From Gordius sp. MW1 (lineage: Eukaryota > Nematomorpha > Gordioida > Gordea > Gordiidae), in assembly GCA_964036665.1 (NCBI GenBank), contig OZ038527.1, forward strand, positions 24,141,901-24,205,900: DNA of 64,000 nt, written 5' to 3'. Positions 30,801 through 42,800 of this stretch are shown piece after piece. The first letter of the stretch is position 1; each line of letters opens with the position of its first letter. Both the position numbers and the translations under genes were made by a program. Below the pieces are notes generated by a model. It was not told the origin of the DNA. It did not search any database and saw only the letters and a list, made by a program, of their open reading frames with translations.

Positions 30801-33800
30801 TTTATACATGCGGCAGAAGTTAGAGAAAAAATGGGCTTGTACAGTTTTTGTCGAGCATCTTTTGATAAATTGGTTTTCGCTTTAAATGAAAAAAATACTT
30901 GAAAACGCTGTGGGTTGGATAAGTTATTAATAAATAACTTCTGTTAAATTAAGCGTTGTCGTATATTTTGCTTAGCAACGTTCTTATTGGATTTTAGTGT
31001 GGTGGATTACGGACTACCAGTTTTTATTTAACTTTTTAATTTCGAACAGTGAAAAAGTTGCTAATGTTCCTTTTTTTGTTGAAAACCAATGAAATTTAAG
31101 TTTAGAAAATTACAGCTTTTTTTCTTTTTATTTCCGTCACTCTAGCTCATCATGCTCTCCAGCGGCGGTCCGTCCGAGCTTGTGCGTATCATGCGAAGTT
31201 ATAATTACGAAAAAGTGTTGTGGACCACGTCTCGCGTCCTAAAAGTACTGTCCGTCTGTCCGAATAACAAGCCGGCCATACTCAACGCGGGTCAGTTCAT
31301 TTTTACCACGATACTGAGAGTGGTCATGGGGTCAATATGAACTCATCACCACCCCTCTTTATCGACATTTAATTTATGAAAATTTTAGTTATATAACTCC
31401 ATAAAATCCAAATTTAAAGCTTGTATTAACTGCAAAAAAAAATTTCGATCTCAAAATTTTTTCCATTTTTTTTGGGTTCAACCCTATAGCCCTCCCTCAT
31501 AAAGGTTTTCGATATCAGAGGTGATAAACAAATTTCAATTGTTAACGTTTATTTACACTTTGGTCTGTTTATGTTTAGGACCAAACAAAATCAGCCATTT
31601 TACAACACTAATGGTATTGTCTGAATTGCTTCGAATAAAATTGGTAGGATAGTGCGTTGATGTCAAATTACTTTTTTTTGTAGTATTTACTTTACGATAT
31701 AATTATCGTGGGGCACAAATTAATTTATGTAACTCCATAAATCCCAAGTTTGTAAAGTTACTCAAAGTGTTTTTAAAGTTATTCCGTTATTTTCTTATAA
31801 ATTGGCTACGACAATGGTGTGTTTATGTGAAATATAATTTTTTTTCTCTTTTCGATCCGAAATAGAAACAGGTCTTTGAAAGTTCAAATTTTAGCTAGAA
31901 CTTTAATTTTGCCGCGTTTGTACAGGGGGATTACAAGCTTTAACCATGCATTTGAACAATAGCAGTCATCGCCTTGTTCAAAATTGCTTGTGGGCCATTC
32001 GTAATCTATCGGACGCCGCCATTAGACAGGTAAGATAGAGAAAATATTAATTTCGATCAATAAATCACTAAACTAACCATCGATTGTTAAAATTGTAAAA
32101 GACACAAAAGTTCAAGCCACTTAAAAATGATAAAAATTTAATGACTTTTTAATAAGGCACACACTTATGTTAAACTACATTTAACCACTGACTACATGGG
32201 CTTAGGTAGGGTGAGACATGCAGGGTCCACTGCCCCCCCCCCTCCCCATATTAAAAAAATTCTTAATAATTTAATGTAAAGATGGCTAAAATTTCGAAAA
32301 ACTATCCTTTTGCTAGTTAATTTTGTTGCCTTTAACTCCGCTTTCGGCTACGTCTATGACTAACTAGAAAATATTAGTGCTGTAAACATTGGTAAAAAAA
32401 TCGAACGCGTTCAGCGTTCATTGACAAAAATCGAACGCGTTCACGTTCACGTTCGTTTAAAAAAAAAGGAACGCGTTCACGTTCGTGAACGCGTTCACGA
32501 ACGTTCAAAATTTTATGATAAATTTTTTTAAAATTTAATTTAATATAAATAAATGTCTTATATTTTTTAATACAATAAATAGCCATGATAAAAAATGATA
32601 GTTTTATTTCGACAATATTATTATAAATCAATTTAATTTATATTTATTAAATTTTTTTATTGATTTTTAATAATAATTGTTTCTCAAAATTCTCGTCTGA
32701 TAAGCAGGAACGCTTGGCAGTTAATACAGCATTAGCTATACTAAAAACCCGCTCCACAGGGAGAGATGAAGGGATTGGAGTATTATACTTAATAAACAAA
32801 TTTTTTAAAAGAGGGAATTTATTAAAACATTTAGTGTTTTGTCCCTCGCTTCAAAAAATTGCGACAAAATATCATCCTCCAATCCCCCCTCTACTTCCTC
32901 GTCAAAAAAATGATATTTCGGAATTGACGGCTCTTTCGTTATCATTTCTAGGGGTTTCAATTCCTTTTTTCAATAACACTAAAAGATTCTTCTTTAAAGG
33001 TTCATTTTCTCGAAGTTTAATCCAAGGCCATTGAAGCTTGAACATTGGATGTATAATGGCCGAAAGAAAATATTGATCTTCATATATATGTTAAAATCTT
33101 TAAAAAAAAAGAAAATATATGCAATTAATTTGATAGTAATAGGTTTATTACCTTTTATTAATCCCATTTAATACAGCGTCAATCAATGGTTGACCATATT
33201 TTAGGCTAGTAATTTTTTTTAATTTCAAAATAACTATTGTTATTGTTGGGGTCAAATAGCCCAAATGCATATTTTCCTCACTTTTTAAAATAGTGAGAGC
33301 GGTAGCAACAGGTCCCATGATCTGTTTTAATATTTAAAATTTATTATAATATTTATCCTAAAAAATTTTATTAGGACTTACAGTACAGTATTCTTCCAAA
33401 AATATTTTATCATTGGTTGTAAGCCTTGCTAATCCTCCCATGTCGCATACTTTGTCAAATAAATGAGGTTTATCTTTTATTAATGAGTCTATTAATTTTA
33501 AGGAATTATAAAATGAATTCCATCTTGTAACAACAGGTCTTATAAGCAACCTTGATAAATTTTTCTTTACATCATCAGCAAATAATGTCGACTGATTTTG
33601 CTTGTTCCATGTGCACTTTTTAATATGTTTTTAAAAGATGGAATTTCTTTTCTAGTGCCTTTTCAGCATCGACACTTGCCACTAGATTAAGAATGTGGCG
33701 ATGTTTTGGGAGGTAAATAAAATTTTCCTGCCTACTTTGATATTCAAATATTTCATTTAATGGAAATGACACAATTTCATCTTCCTCATCTTCGGATACT

Positions 33801-36800
33801 TTCTCAAATAACCTATAATTTGTTTAAAAATATAAAATGATTTGGTAATGATTGAATTCGATCCTCCTTTATATGAAACGATTGAAAAATATTTTTCATA
33901 TTTTGGCCATGGCAATTTCAATTCATCTGATTCTGATGATTTTGAATATTCAGAATCTGAAGATGACGACGATATAATATTATGATTGTCCATATTAACC
34001 TATAAATTAAACTATAATTAATAATAAATATCAAATTATTAACTTTAATCTTATCTTCTTTTGCACTTTATTTTTATAGTATGTTGTTAAAAGTATTTTG
34101 GAATTGGTAATAGGAAACAGGAAAAACAGCTGATTAGAAAATATAAGACTTTTTTGTTAAAAATTCGGATTAACATTAATTTTTAAATAAATAAAAATAA
34201 AAAAGGGTTTTTAAAATTGAACGAACGTAAAATTTGAACGCGTTCATCAAAAAAAGGAACGCGTTCACGTTCAAAGTTCACCAAAAAATAAAAGAACGCC
34301 GTTCATGAACGCGTTCACAAACTTTGAACGCGTTCCGTGAACGCGTTCATATTGAACGCGTTCGTTTACAGCACTAGAAAATATTATAGGGCTACACAAA
34401 ACTTTAGCGTTGGGTTATAATTTAATAAAAACCGTATAAATTTCCACGGCAATCATTCAAAAAATAGAAGTTTGACCGGACGGACAACCAAGAGTGAGCC
34501 CGCAAATTGCATGGGAGTTAATAGTTTTGCGACGTTTGCTAGACTAGATGATCTCGTAACTATTGCGAAGTTATAACTTTTAAACATCGATTATAGCTAA
34601 TCATTTGCAGAGGAGTTTTCCCTGGGCACATTTAATACCTAGACCTGTTAAACCCTGCTCATTCCATATATTAAAGATTAGCGGAGTGGGTCAAATCCAT
34701 TTTGCGGACCTAAATTAAGATGAAATCTACCATTTTTTCTCTCTATAAATGCCTTTTAGTATAATTTTTAGGCGATTTTACGATTTTGTTTTGTTTTAAA
34801 AAGGAAAATTTGGATGCACTTCTGCAAACCCTGGTACGCTTGCTGTGTTCGCAAGACATAAACCTCGTCATTTGCGCTTCGGGCATCCTCAGCAATTTTA
34901 CCTGCAACAACCAAACCAACAAGACCATCGTTTTTAATTGCGGGGGCGTGCAGGCCTTGCTACAAGCGGTCCACACTTTCCCGGACCGCGAAGAAATCAC
35001 CGAAACTGCCGTAACTTGCATATTAGCCTTCTTAGCTTTCATTTTTGCCCCATCCCCTTAGAGCTAGTAGAATTTAACGTTTTGTAAGTATGTTATGGGA
35101 AGTCCAATTCTCGTTTACAAATGCTTATTACATTTACGAAAAAGTGTCAGGGGTTTTTTAAAAAATTCCCACTATTCATAGCGTTTTTAACCCGGTGTTG
35201 CTAAGGAAGTAACTCTTTAAAGACTTATTAGCGAGATGTTTTAATTTCTCAAACCCAAACTACGAAAAACGCTATGGGAACATGTAATAAACCTACAACC
35301 CTTTTGCTAAGGAAGTCACTCTTTAAAGGCATAGTTAAGAAACTGTGATTTTGCGAGGTGTTTTACTCACGAGCAACTGCTTGTTACAGCGACGAAAAAT
35401 AGTGGGAAAACAAGGAATTGTGCTACTTTTTTGAGGTTTTTATAGAAATTTCCACGATTTATGACGTTTACGAGCCCGTGGTTCTTTATTAAATAACTGT
35501 TAAATAAAGAGACTGCAATTTTAAGGGGTTTATCTCATCAATACCCCATATTTTTAGTCACATGTTTTCTTATTTATCATGTATTGTCCACTTGCCCTCT
35601 CCACGTGATACGCGATCGTCCTCTTCCTCTCTTCCCCGCCACCTTCATGTCCCCGATACTTTTCGAGATTTTCATCATTCGTCTCCCTTCTTAGTATATC
35701 ACCTTAGTTTTAGCGTTAATCATTGTCTGCCATAGGTTGAATACCCACTTTTGCCTCAAGACAATCATTCGTCATATGGTCGAGCTTAGTATACCCCAAG
35801 CTCCATCGTATCATTCTCATCTCCGTGGCTTGTAGTAGATTTTCTTCCATGGTGTTTAATGCCCACGTTTTACGTAAGACAGAGTAACCCCTGTCTTACG
35901 ATGAATTTATAAGCTTCTCCTTCGAGACTAATATGACATGTTGGTCATGTCACTAATTCTCCAATTTACGCTCTAATCTCAATTATGACCCCATTGTTCT
36001 CACCGAAGAACGCAAGCTCAAATAATACAAGGCCTTCCTGGAGTTTAGTTATTTAACTTAATAATTTCCTCCTGTTCAGGATCCTATGGAAAAATGGCGT
36101 TGGCTTTATTTAAAGAAATAGGCAGGCGATCCTTTTCCTCTAAATATTTCCCCGAATTTTTATTGAATAATCAATAGTGCAATTTTAATCGCAAAATTTA
36201 ATTTAAAATCTTTTTTCGATTCCTGGCCTCTTCTTAAAGTGGAATATGAAGACATTTCACTCATTTAATGTTTTTTATAGATTATTATTATTATTATTAT
36301 TATATAATTGTAGTATTTAATATTATGATCATATATGTATTAAAAACTTACTTTTGAATAAATATTACGAAGCGATCGCTGATACAAAATTGCATACCAA
36401 TTAACACCTTACGTTTATGAATTGCCTCACTTTAGGTGTGTGCCCTGAGACACTTAACTAGCCGACACCCTGAATCGGAGAACGCGCAAAATGCTGTTAG
36501 AATCCATAATGGGATCCCGATTTTGGTGAAACTTTTGAACCCGCCCAGCTCTTGGCCTCTCATAAAAGTAACATTTTATGAAATTTCACTACTACTCATC
36601 GTTTCCGAATTGCATGGTTTTTTTTGTTGTTGAAATTTTACCTCGACCTTCGATTATAATAGAAGTTTGTTTGCACGACTTTGATGAAGGAAATTACGCG
36701 TTCTTTTAGTAATGGCAAAGTTATTTTGCTAGACTTTGTATCGTTATTATAATATAGTTTGCCGATTTTTTGAGGAGAAAAATACTTGTTTTCTCAATGA

Positions 36801-39800
36801 TTACCAATGTTGATAACATTGAAATTTTGAGAAAACCATTGACTTTACCTCGCCATGAATCTTCAATTTTCGTTGCTTGTTGTGTACGTAAGTTATTTTA
36901 AAATAATTAATGTCGATATTATAAATTTTGAAGAAAATATATATTTTCTCTAGCCTCGCGATGTATTTTCTATGCTTTTCGTAACTGTGTTTAGGCGGTT
37001 ATTGGGGTTATTAGAAATTTGGCTTGCTGCCCCTCGAATCACCCAACCTTGCGTGAACAAGGAACTCTGCCCAAGCTGGCTCAGATTTTGATGCACGCCA
37101 ACCAAAATTCTTCCAAGGTAAGCTCCCTAAATTGTTTGTAATGGCATAACTTAAGTTATTACATTAGTAAGGGTGTGTCTTACGCGATTTTGAATCTAGA
37201 TTCGAAAAGCGCCGCTTCTTAATCCGAGCTTCACGTCATTTTTTGTATTTGTGTTTTTGCTCATAAAACAAATATTTATTCTTTCATTACGCTTACTAAT
37301 TCATATTCATAGGGTAACTAAACTAAAAATATTCATTCCACGACATGTAATCGCATATTTGGACAAACCAAAATATGGCGGTTTGAAGTTGAATCGTGTA
37401 TTAAGACGGGGGCTAAGTGTAGATTTATCTTACATTACCCAATCGTGACGTTTATATTTTGAACGTAACGCTGTCTTATAAAGTGTGTGAGATATAGTGC
37501 AGATATTTGACTTTTTTATGATGGACTTTATCGGACAAGTTTGAAATAATATCCCTATTATCAAATTAAAACATTTGTAATTTATGCTCGAAATTTTCGC
37601 ATCGCTTCGCGCTCATTGCGAATGTCCCGTAAAACCTTGAAAATAATTCTACATATTAAACCTTTAATTTTATAAACGTACTACGCGTTTTTGAATGGGG
37701 AATTCGAGAATTATTTGTATATATTAACGTATCTAGTAGTATAATTACACTTTTTAAAAAGGCTCATAAAGTTCTGTCAAGCGATTTTGTCGCGGTTTTA
37801 AGCTGTTATAAATACGAAAATAATTAAAATTCCAGATTTTTTGCCGTGTTATAAATAGCCAAAATTAATACTTACCCTTTATAAAAATCCATTTTGATGT
37901 TTAAAATTTTTTTAATTCTTCAGTAATTTTGCCAAATACGTCAATTTAGACAACTTACATTAAACATCATACGTATCCAAGTTTAAACTTAATCTAGCAA
38001 TAATTAATTTCTATGATTGACCTCCCTAGTTACAAGTCAGATTTACATTTTCATACTCTCAATAAGATAATATACATATATATACAATTAAGAAAATTTT
38101 ATATTATAAACCAACCAGTTGGACAAAACAGACAAGACAGGACTAGCAGTTTAAACTAATTTCTTTGGGAAAAAATATGTTTGCAGAAATCTTTGCCCAA
38201 CCAAGCGGGGCAACAGCAGTGTAAGCAACCGGGCAAAGAACAGCAAAACTCCGCCCTAATTATGGACGAGATTATGGAGGCGTCCGTGGGTGCGATGCAC
38301 GTACTGGCTAGGGAAGCCTTTAATCGGGCTTTCATACGAGAACTTAACATCATACCCATCTTCGTTCAGGTACGGTATACTCACTTTCGCACGCCCCATC
38401 CCGTTTAAAAGTGTCGATCTTGGGCGACCTTAGATTTTTGCTTGCTAGAATGTGAGGGTTTAAATCTATATTTTTTAAATTTTGTTAAGCATCCTGGTGA
38501 GCCCCGCGCTGTCCTCAATAGTGTTGTAAAAACGGCTGGGTATTGTTTGGTCGCCCTGTGGTTTAACTAAGACTAAGGGCCGACTCTTGGCTGTTTTTTA
38601 AATTTCGACCAAGCGAGGAGGTCGACTAAGAAGAACAGGCACCAAAATACCTTTGATTAGTTTACTTATGTTTAGTCGACTAAAACCAAAGGTAGACCAA
38701 ACAAAACCCAGCCGTTTTTACAACACTAATCCTGAACGTGCGTGCTAAATTGTTGAAACGCATCGTGGTTTATAGATGAGATTTAAAGTTTTGGAATGTC
38801 GGCATGAAGATGAATTCGATAATTAATTGCTATGCAATTTATGGGCTCGTTTTTTGTTGTCCGTCCGTCCGTCCGTTACCCTCCTATCTATTTGCATTGG
38901 GTATATTAGGTTATCGATTTTTTAAATTAGTGCATGAGAAAGAGGTGCCCCACCCCTCATCTGTATCTCCCTCGCTGTGTTATTTTTTAAATTAATGCAT
39001 AAGAGGTGCCCCACCCCTCATCTTTATCTCCCTCGGTGTGTTATATATAAGATTTGTTAAATTATCTATTATATAATAAACATAGATAAAAGTTGTTTAC
39101 TTTAATGCTATGCAATTTAACTAGTTATATAATAAACATAAATAAAAGTTGTTTACTTTTTAATTGCTATGCAATTTAACTAGTTTTGGGGTTAGAATCC
39201 CGGAGTTTTTTTTGACTCTTATGATTGTTCTTGTTACTATCATTGATAATAAGAATTTTTGGCCGTCCGCTGGCTGCTGACCAATGAAAAAAATGACCAT
39301 TGGCCAAAATGTGGATCGAAATTATTTTTTTCGTTTTTTTTTGACTATTATGATTGTTCCTGTTTCTACCATTGCTATTATGACTTTTTGGCCGACCGCT
39401 GGCTGCTGACCAATGTTATATAATAAACATAAATAAGTTGTTTACTTTTAATTGCTATGCAATTTAACTAGTTTTTAGGTTAGAATCCCGGAGTTTTTTT
39501 GACTCTTATGATTGTTCTTGTTACTATCATTGATAATAAGACTTTTTGGCCGTCCGTTGGCTGCTGACCAATGAAAAAAATGACCATTGGCCAAAATGTG
39601 AATCCGAGTTTATTTTTTCGTTTTTTTTTGACTATTATGATTGTTCCTGTTACTACCATTGCTATTATGACTTTTTGACCTTCCGCTGGCTCCTGACCGA
39701 TGGAAAAAATGACCAATGGCCAAAATGTGAATCGAAATTATTTTTTTCGTTTTTTTTGACTATTATGATTGTTCCTGTTCCTACCATTGCTATTATGACT

Positions 39801-42800
39801 TTTTGGCCGTCCGCTGGCTGCTGACCAATGGAATAAAATGACCATTAGCCAAAATGTGATTCGAAAACTTTTTTTTCGTTTTTTTTTGACTATTATGAAT
39901 TTATATCCACTTTTACCGTGTCCTGGCTGCTGACCAATGGAAAAAAATGACCATTGGCCAAAATGTGATTCGAAAATTTTTTTTTCGTTTTTTTTACTCT
40001 TATGAATTTATATCCACTTTTACCGTGTGCTGGCTGCTGACCAATGGAAAAAAATGACCATTGGCCAATGTGAGCATCAAAATTTTTTTTCCGTTTTTTT
40101 GGCTATCATTGACTTATAGAGTATCTGTTGGTACTGACCAATAGAGAAAAAGTGACCATTGGCCAAATTTTTGATTTTTTTAATTAAAAATTGTTCAAAT
40201 TCAACAAAAAATTTCTCCCAACAATTCTGCAAATTCTTAACATTGTGTTGTTTTATAATATAATGTTTGTTAGACCCATAATCACTAAAGGCCATAAAAA
40301 CTAATGTAATACGCAACTAGATGCAAACACTAAATCTAACTCTAACCCTTGCCTATATTACATTTTGCCTATATTACATTTTGCCTATAATGGAAAATTT
40401 GTATAAATAATTAATTAATCATTAGGCATTTAATACCCCCCTATAGGCATTCTCGCCCCTTCCCACCTTTCTCGCCCATAAATTGCATAGCAAATATGAT
40501 ACATTTATACGAAGTACAGATGAGTCGTCCCCCCTTCCCTTCCCCTCTTCCCTTCCCTTCTCCCCCTTCCCACGAGGGCCGAAGGCCCGAGTTTATTGAT
40601 TTTACGCTTAAATTATCGATTATAATCTATGTTCATCAGCTGGTTTAATTATCAAATAATAGGTATGTTTAGCTTTGTGTTAAATTAAATTGGAGCGGGC
40701 CGCGCCATCTGATTCGGACTTATAAATTTGGCTTTTGCAGCGCCTTACCTATTTATAGACGATTGGTCGTTAGATGTAAAGTTTTCTGCAGATAATTGTA
40801 TGTTGATGGTTTTGGGTTTAAGTTGTAGGATCTCGAAATTAGTGGAAGTGTATAGGTATGTCGACTTAAAATTTAACACATTTTGGTTCAGGTCGCAAAC
40901 TGTGATTTCTTCATTTAGTCACATTTTCTTTAACACATCATAATAAAGGTTAATTGAAAACGTAATCCTCGAGTCAAATTAATTACTTTGTTATTTTAGC
41001 AGCAAGATTTGTGTAATCTTTAATCGGGCTTGGAAAAATCAATTTTACATTTTTAGCTGATTATATTTAAAATATTTTATGAAAATTTTTAATTCCTCGC
41101 TTAAGTAAAATTTTACTTTTGAAAAACCCTAGACGATGGCTTACTAATGAGGTCTAATAAGATTATTATTTTGGAGTCACAAAAAAGATAGGTTTTAGCC
41201 AAATTAGTCTGATTATCTAAAATTGCCCTAGATGCCAGTGATTACTTATCATCTTTCATGATATCGCGAATCTTTTTTATAATATCATTTAAGTCACTTG
41301 CAAGATCAGAGTGCTTTCCAAAGACAATAATGATTTATGTTTTACTTATTTTATTCATCTTTACAAAAATATTTATTTTCAACGAATGATAAACTTAGTT
41401 ACATCTCGGTGAAATGTAAAAATATAATTAATTGCTATGCAATTTATGGTTTTTTTTATCGATCGATCGATTTTGTTTTGCCTAGCTCTTGTATTCGGAC
41501 ATCGAGAACATACAAAGAGTAGCTGCGGGCGTGCTTTGTGAATTGGCCGCCGAAAAGGAGGGTGTAGAACTGATTGAACAAGAAGGGGCCACCGCACCCC
41601 TAACCGATCTCTTGCATTCTCACAACGAGGGTGTTGGTAAGTTTAATTCTCAGTAATTTTTATTCAAAATGCTCAGTACCTTAAAGGGACGTGACGCTTA
41701 GCTAAGAAATGACACGTAGGAGATGTAGGTTTTTAATTTAGGGAAATCTTTTAGATTCGAAAATGTATTTTGCAGGCAGAATGTCTATTGCTGGCGAAGG
41801 GAAAGGCTTGGAGTGGGCAGCGCGCCTAGGAGCTCTTTAAGTTGTTCAAAATTTAATGAGGCAAGAGGTGGCAAGAGAAATTATGTAGTTGTTCTCTCAA
41901 TGGTATTTTTGTCGTTGATGGAATCCATCATAGGCCCTAAATTGTTAGGGAATCGTAAAAATTTCATAGCGATATTGAGCGATAACTAATATTAGAGAGG
42001 TGTCCTATAGATAGTTTATTTAAATTCGACCTCACCGGCGTATTAGTAAACAAACATACCCGAGATATGGTCCAGCCCTGGTTTTTGGCCATTTTTAATT
42101 ATCACCACAAAATATATATTTATACTATTATTTCCAAAGATTTGGTCTTTCTTGGTCGACCTCCAAGCTTAGGCGAAATAGGAGTAAGTCTTAGTTGAAC
42201 CTAAGGTCGACCAAACGAACCCCATCCATTTTTACAAAATTTATTTCATTAAATTTCAACGTTTTCCTTGTGTACGCAAACAATTGTAGCGACGTACGTG
42301 GCAGCATTGCTATTTAGGATGTCTGAAGATAAACCCCAAGATTACAAGAAGAGACTATCCTTGGAGCTAACCACTTCCCTCTTCAACACCCACACCCTCT
42401 CTGGCACCAACAATAATACTAACAATCCCAATAACATCAACGGAACCGCTCAGCAATGGCATGAACTGGGCCAGGTAATGGGCATTAATTCGTGTATTTC
42501 CCTACGCCATTTTAGCTTAAATTCCACTTGACTTTAAGAGTTTTTTGAGTGTATGTGTGTGTTTTAAGATTGGCACGAGTTTTGCATTAACATTAAGAGA
42601 AATGTTGCGATTGAATGTATTTGTGTTTTAAAAAGCTTTTAGATGTGGGTGTTTATATCAACACTTAACAGATAACCTGGCCCTCGCGGCTTTGGTCTCT
42701 TTGCAGGAACTGCCATAACTTTAGGCTTTTTACAAAATTAGCACACCTCGCTATACTAGGAGATATATGATGAGTAGTAATTTTTCAAATTGAGCTAGAG

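Larger units (their letters stand above)
32375..34376 (-). mobile_element. hAT DNA transposon, 2002 bp, with decayed spliced transposase
   Basis: The ends are TAGTGCTGTAAAC and GTTTACAGCACTA, a perfect 13-bp terminal inverted repeat, flanked by an exact 8-bp duplication GAAAATAT (32367-32374 and 34377-34384), as hAT elements make. Both ends carry the palindrome GAACGCGTTC, four copies on the left and six on the right. Transposase pieces lie on the minus strand. These are an N-terminal frame (33993-33757), [12 protein letters not shown] (about 33700-33660), [17 protein letters not shown] (33549-33358) and, after a small apparent intron, [16 protein letters not shown] (about 33317-33150). The hAT dimerisation block [16 protein letters not shown] follows at about 32780-32735. 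The centre seems deleted between the first two pieces, so this copy is probably not autonomous. It lies in beta-catenin intron 7. Confidence 0.9.
38822..40591 (+). mobile_element. Helentron/HINE-like element with minisatellite core
   Basis: The left end AATTGCTATGCAATTTATGG is inverted near the right end as CATAAATTGCATAGCAAA (about 40478-40495). A short GGGCCGAAGGCCC hairpin at 40576-40588 marks the 3' side. The core is a tandem array of about eight units with CTGCTGACCAATG and ATGACCATTGGCC. This layout of subterminal inverted repeats, internal satellite and 3' hairpin matches non-autonomous Helentrons (HINE/DINE-1 type). No Rep/helicase gene is present. It lies in beta-catenin intron 11. 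Confidence 0.6.

Noticed and set aside
32660..33034. 124-codon plus-strand frame
   Set aside because: It lies opposite the hAT transposase C-terminal block, which reads as [16 protein letters not shown] on the minus strand; the plus frame is a shadow.
39480..39824. Opposed small frames with internal repeats
   Set aside because: Translations of the tandem array in the HINE-like element, not genes.
39205..40180. Possible CRISPR-like array
   Set aside because: Units are long, contiguous and lack unique spacers; this is a minisatellite in an animal intron.
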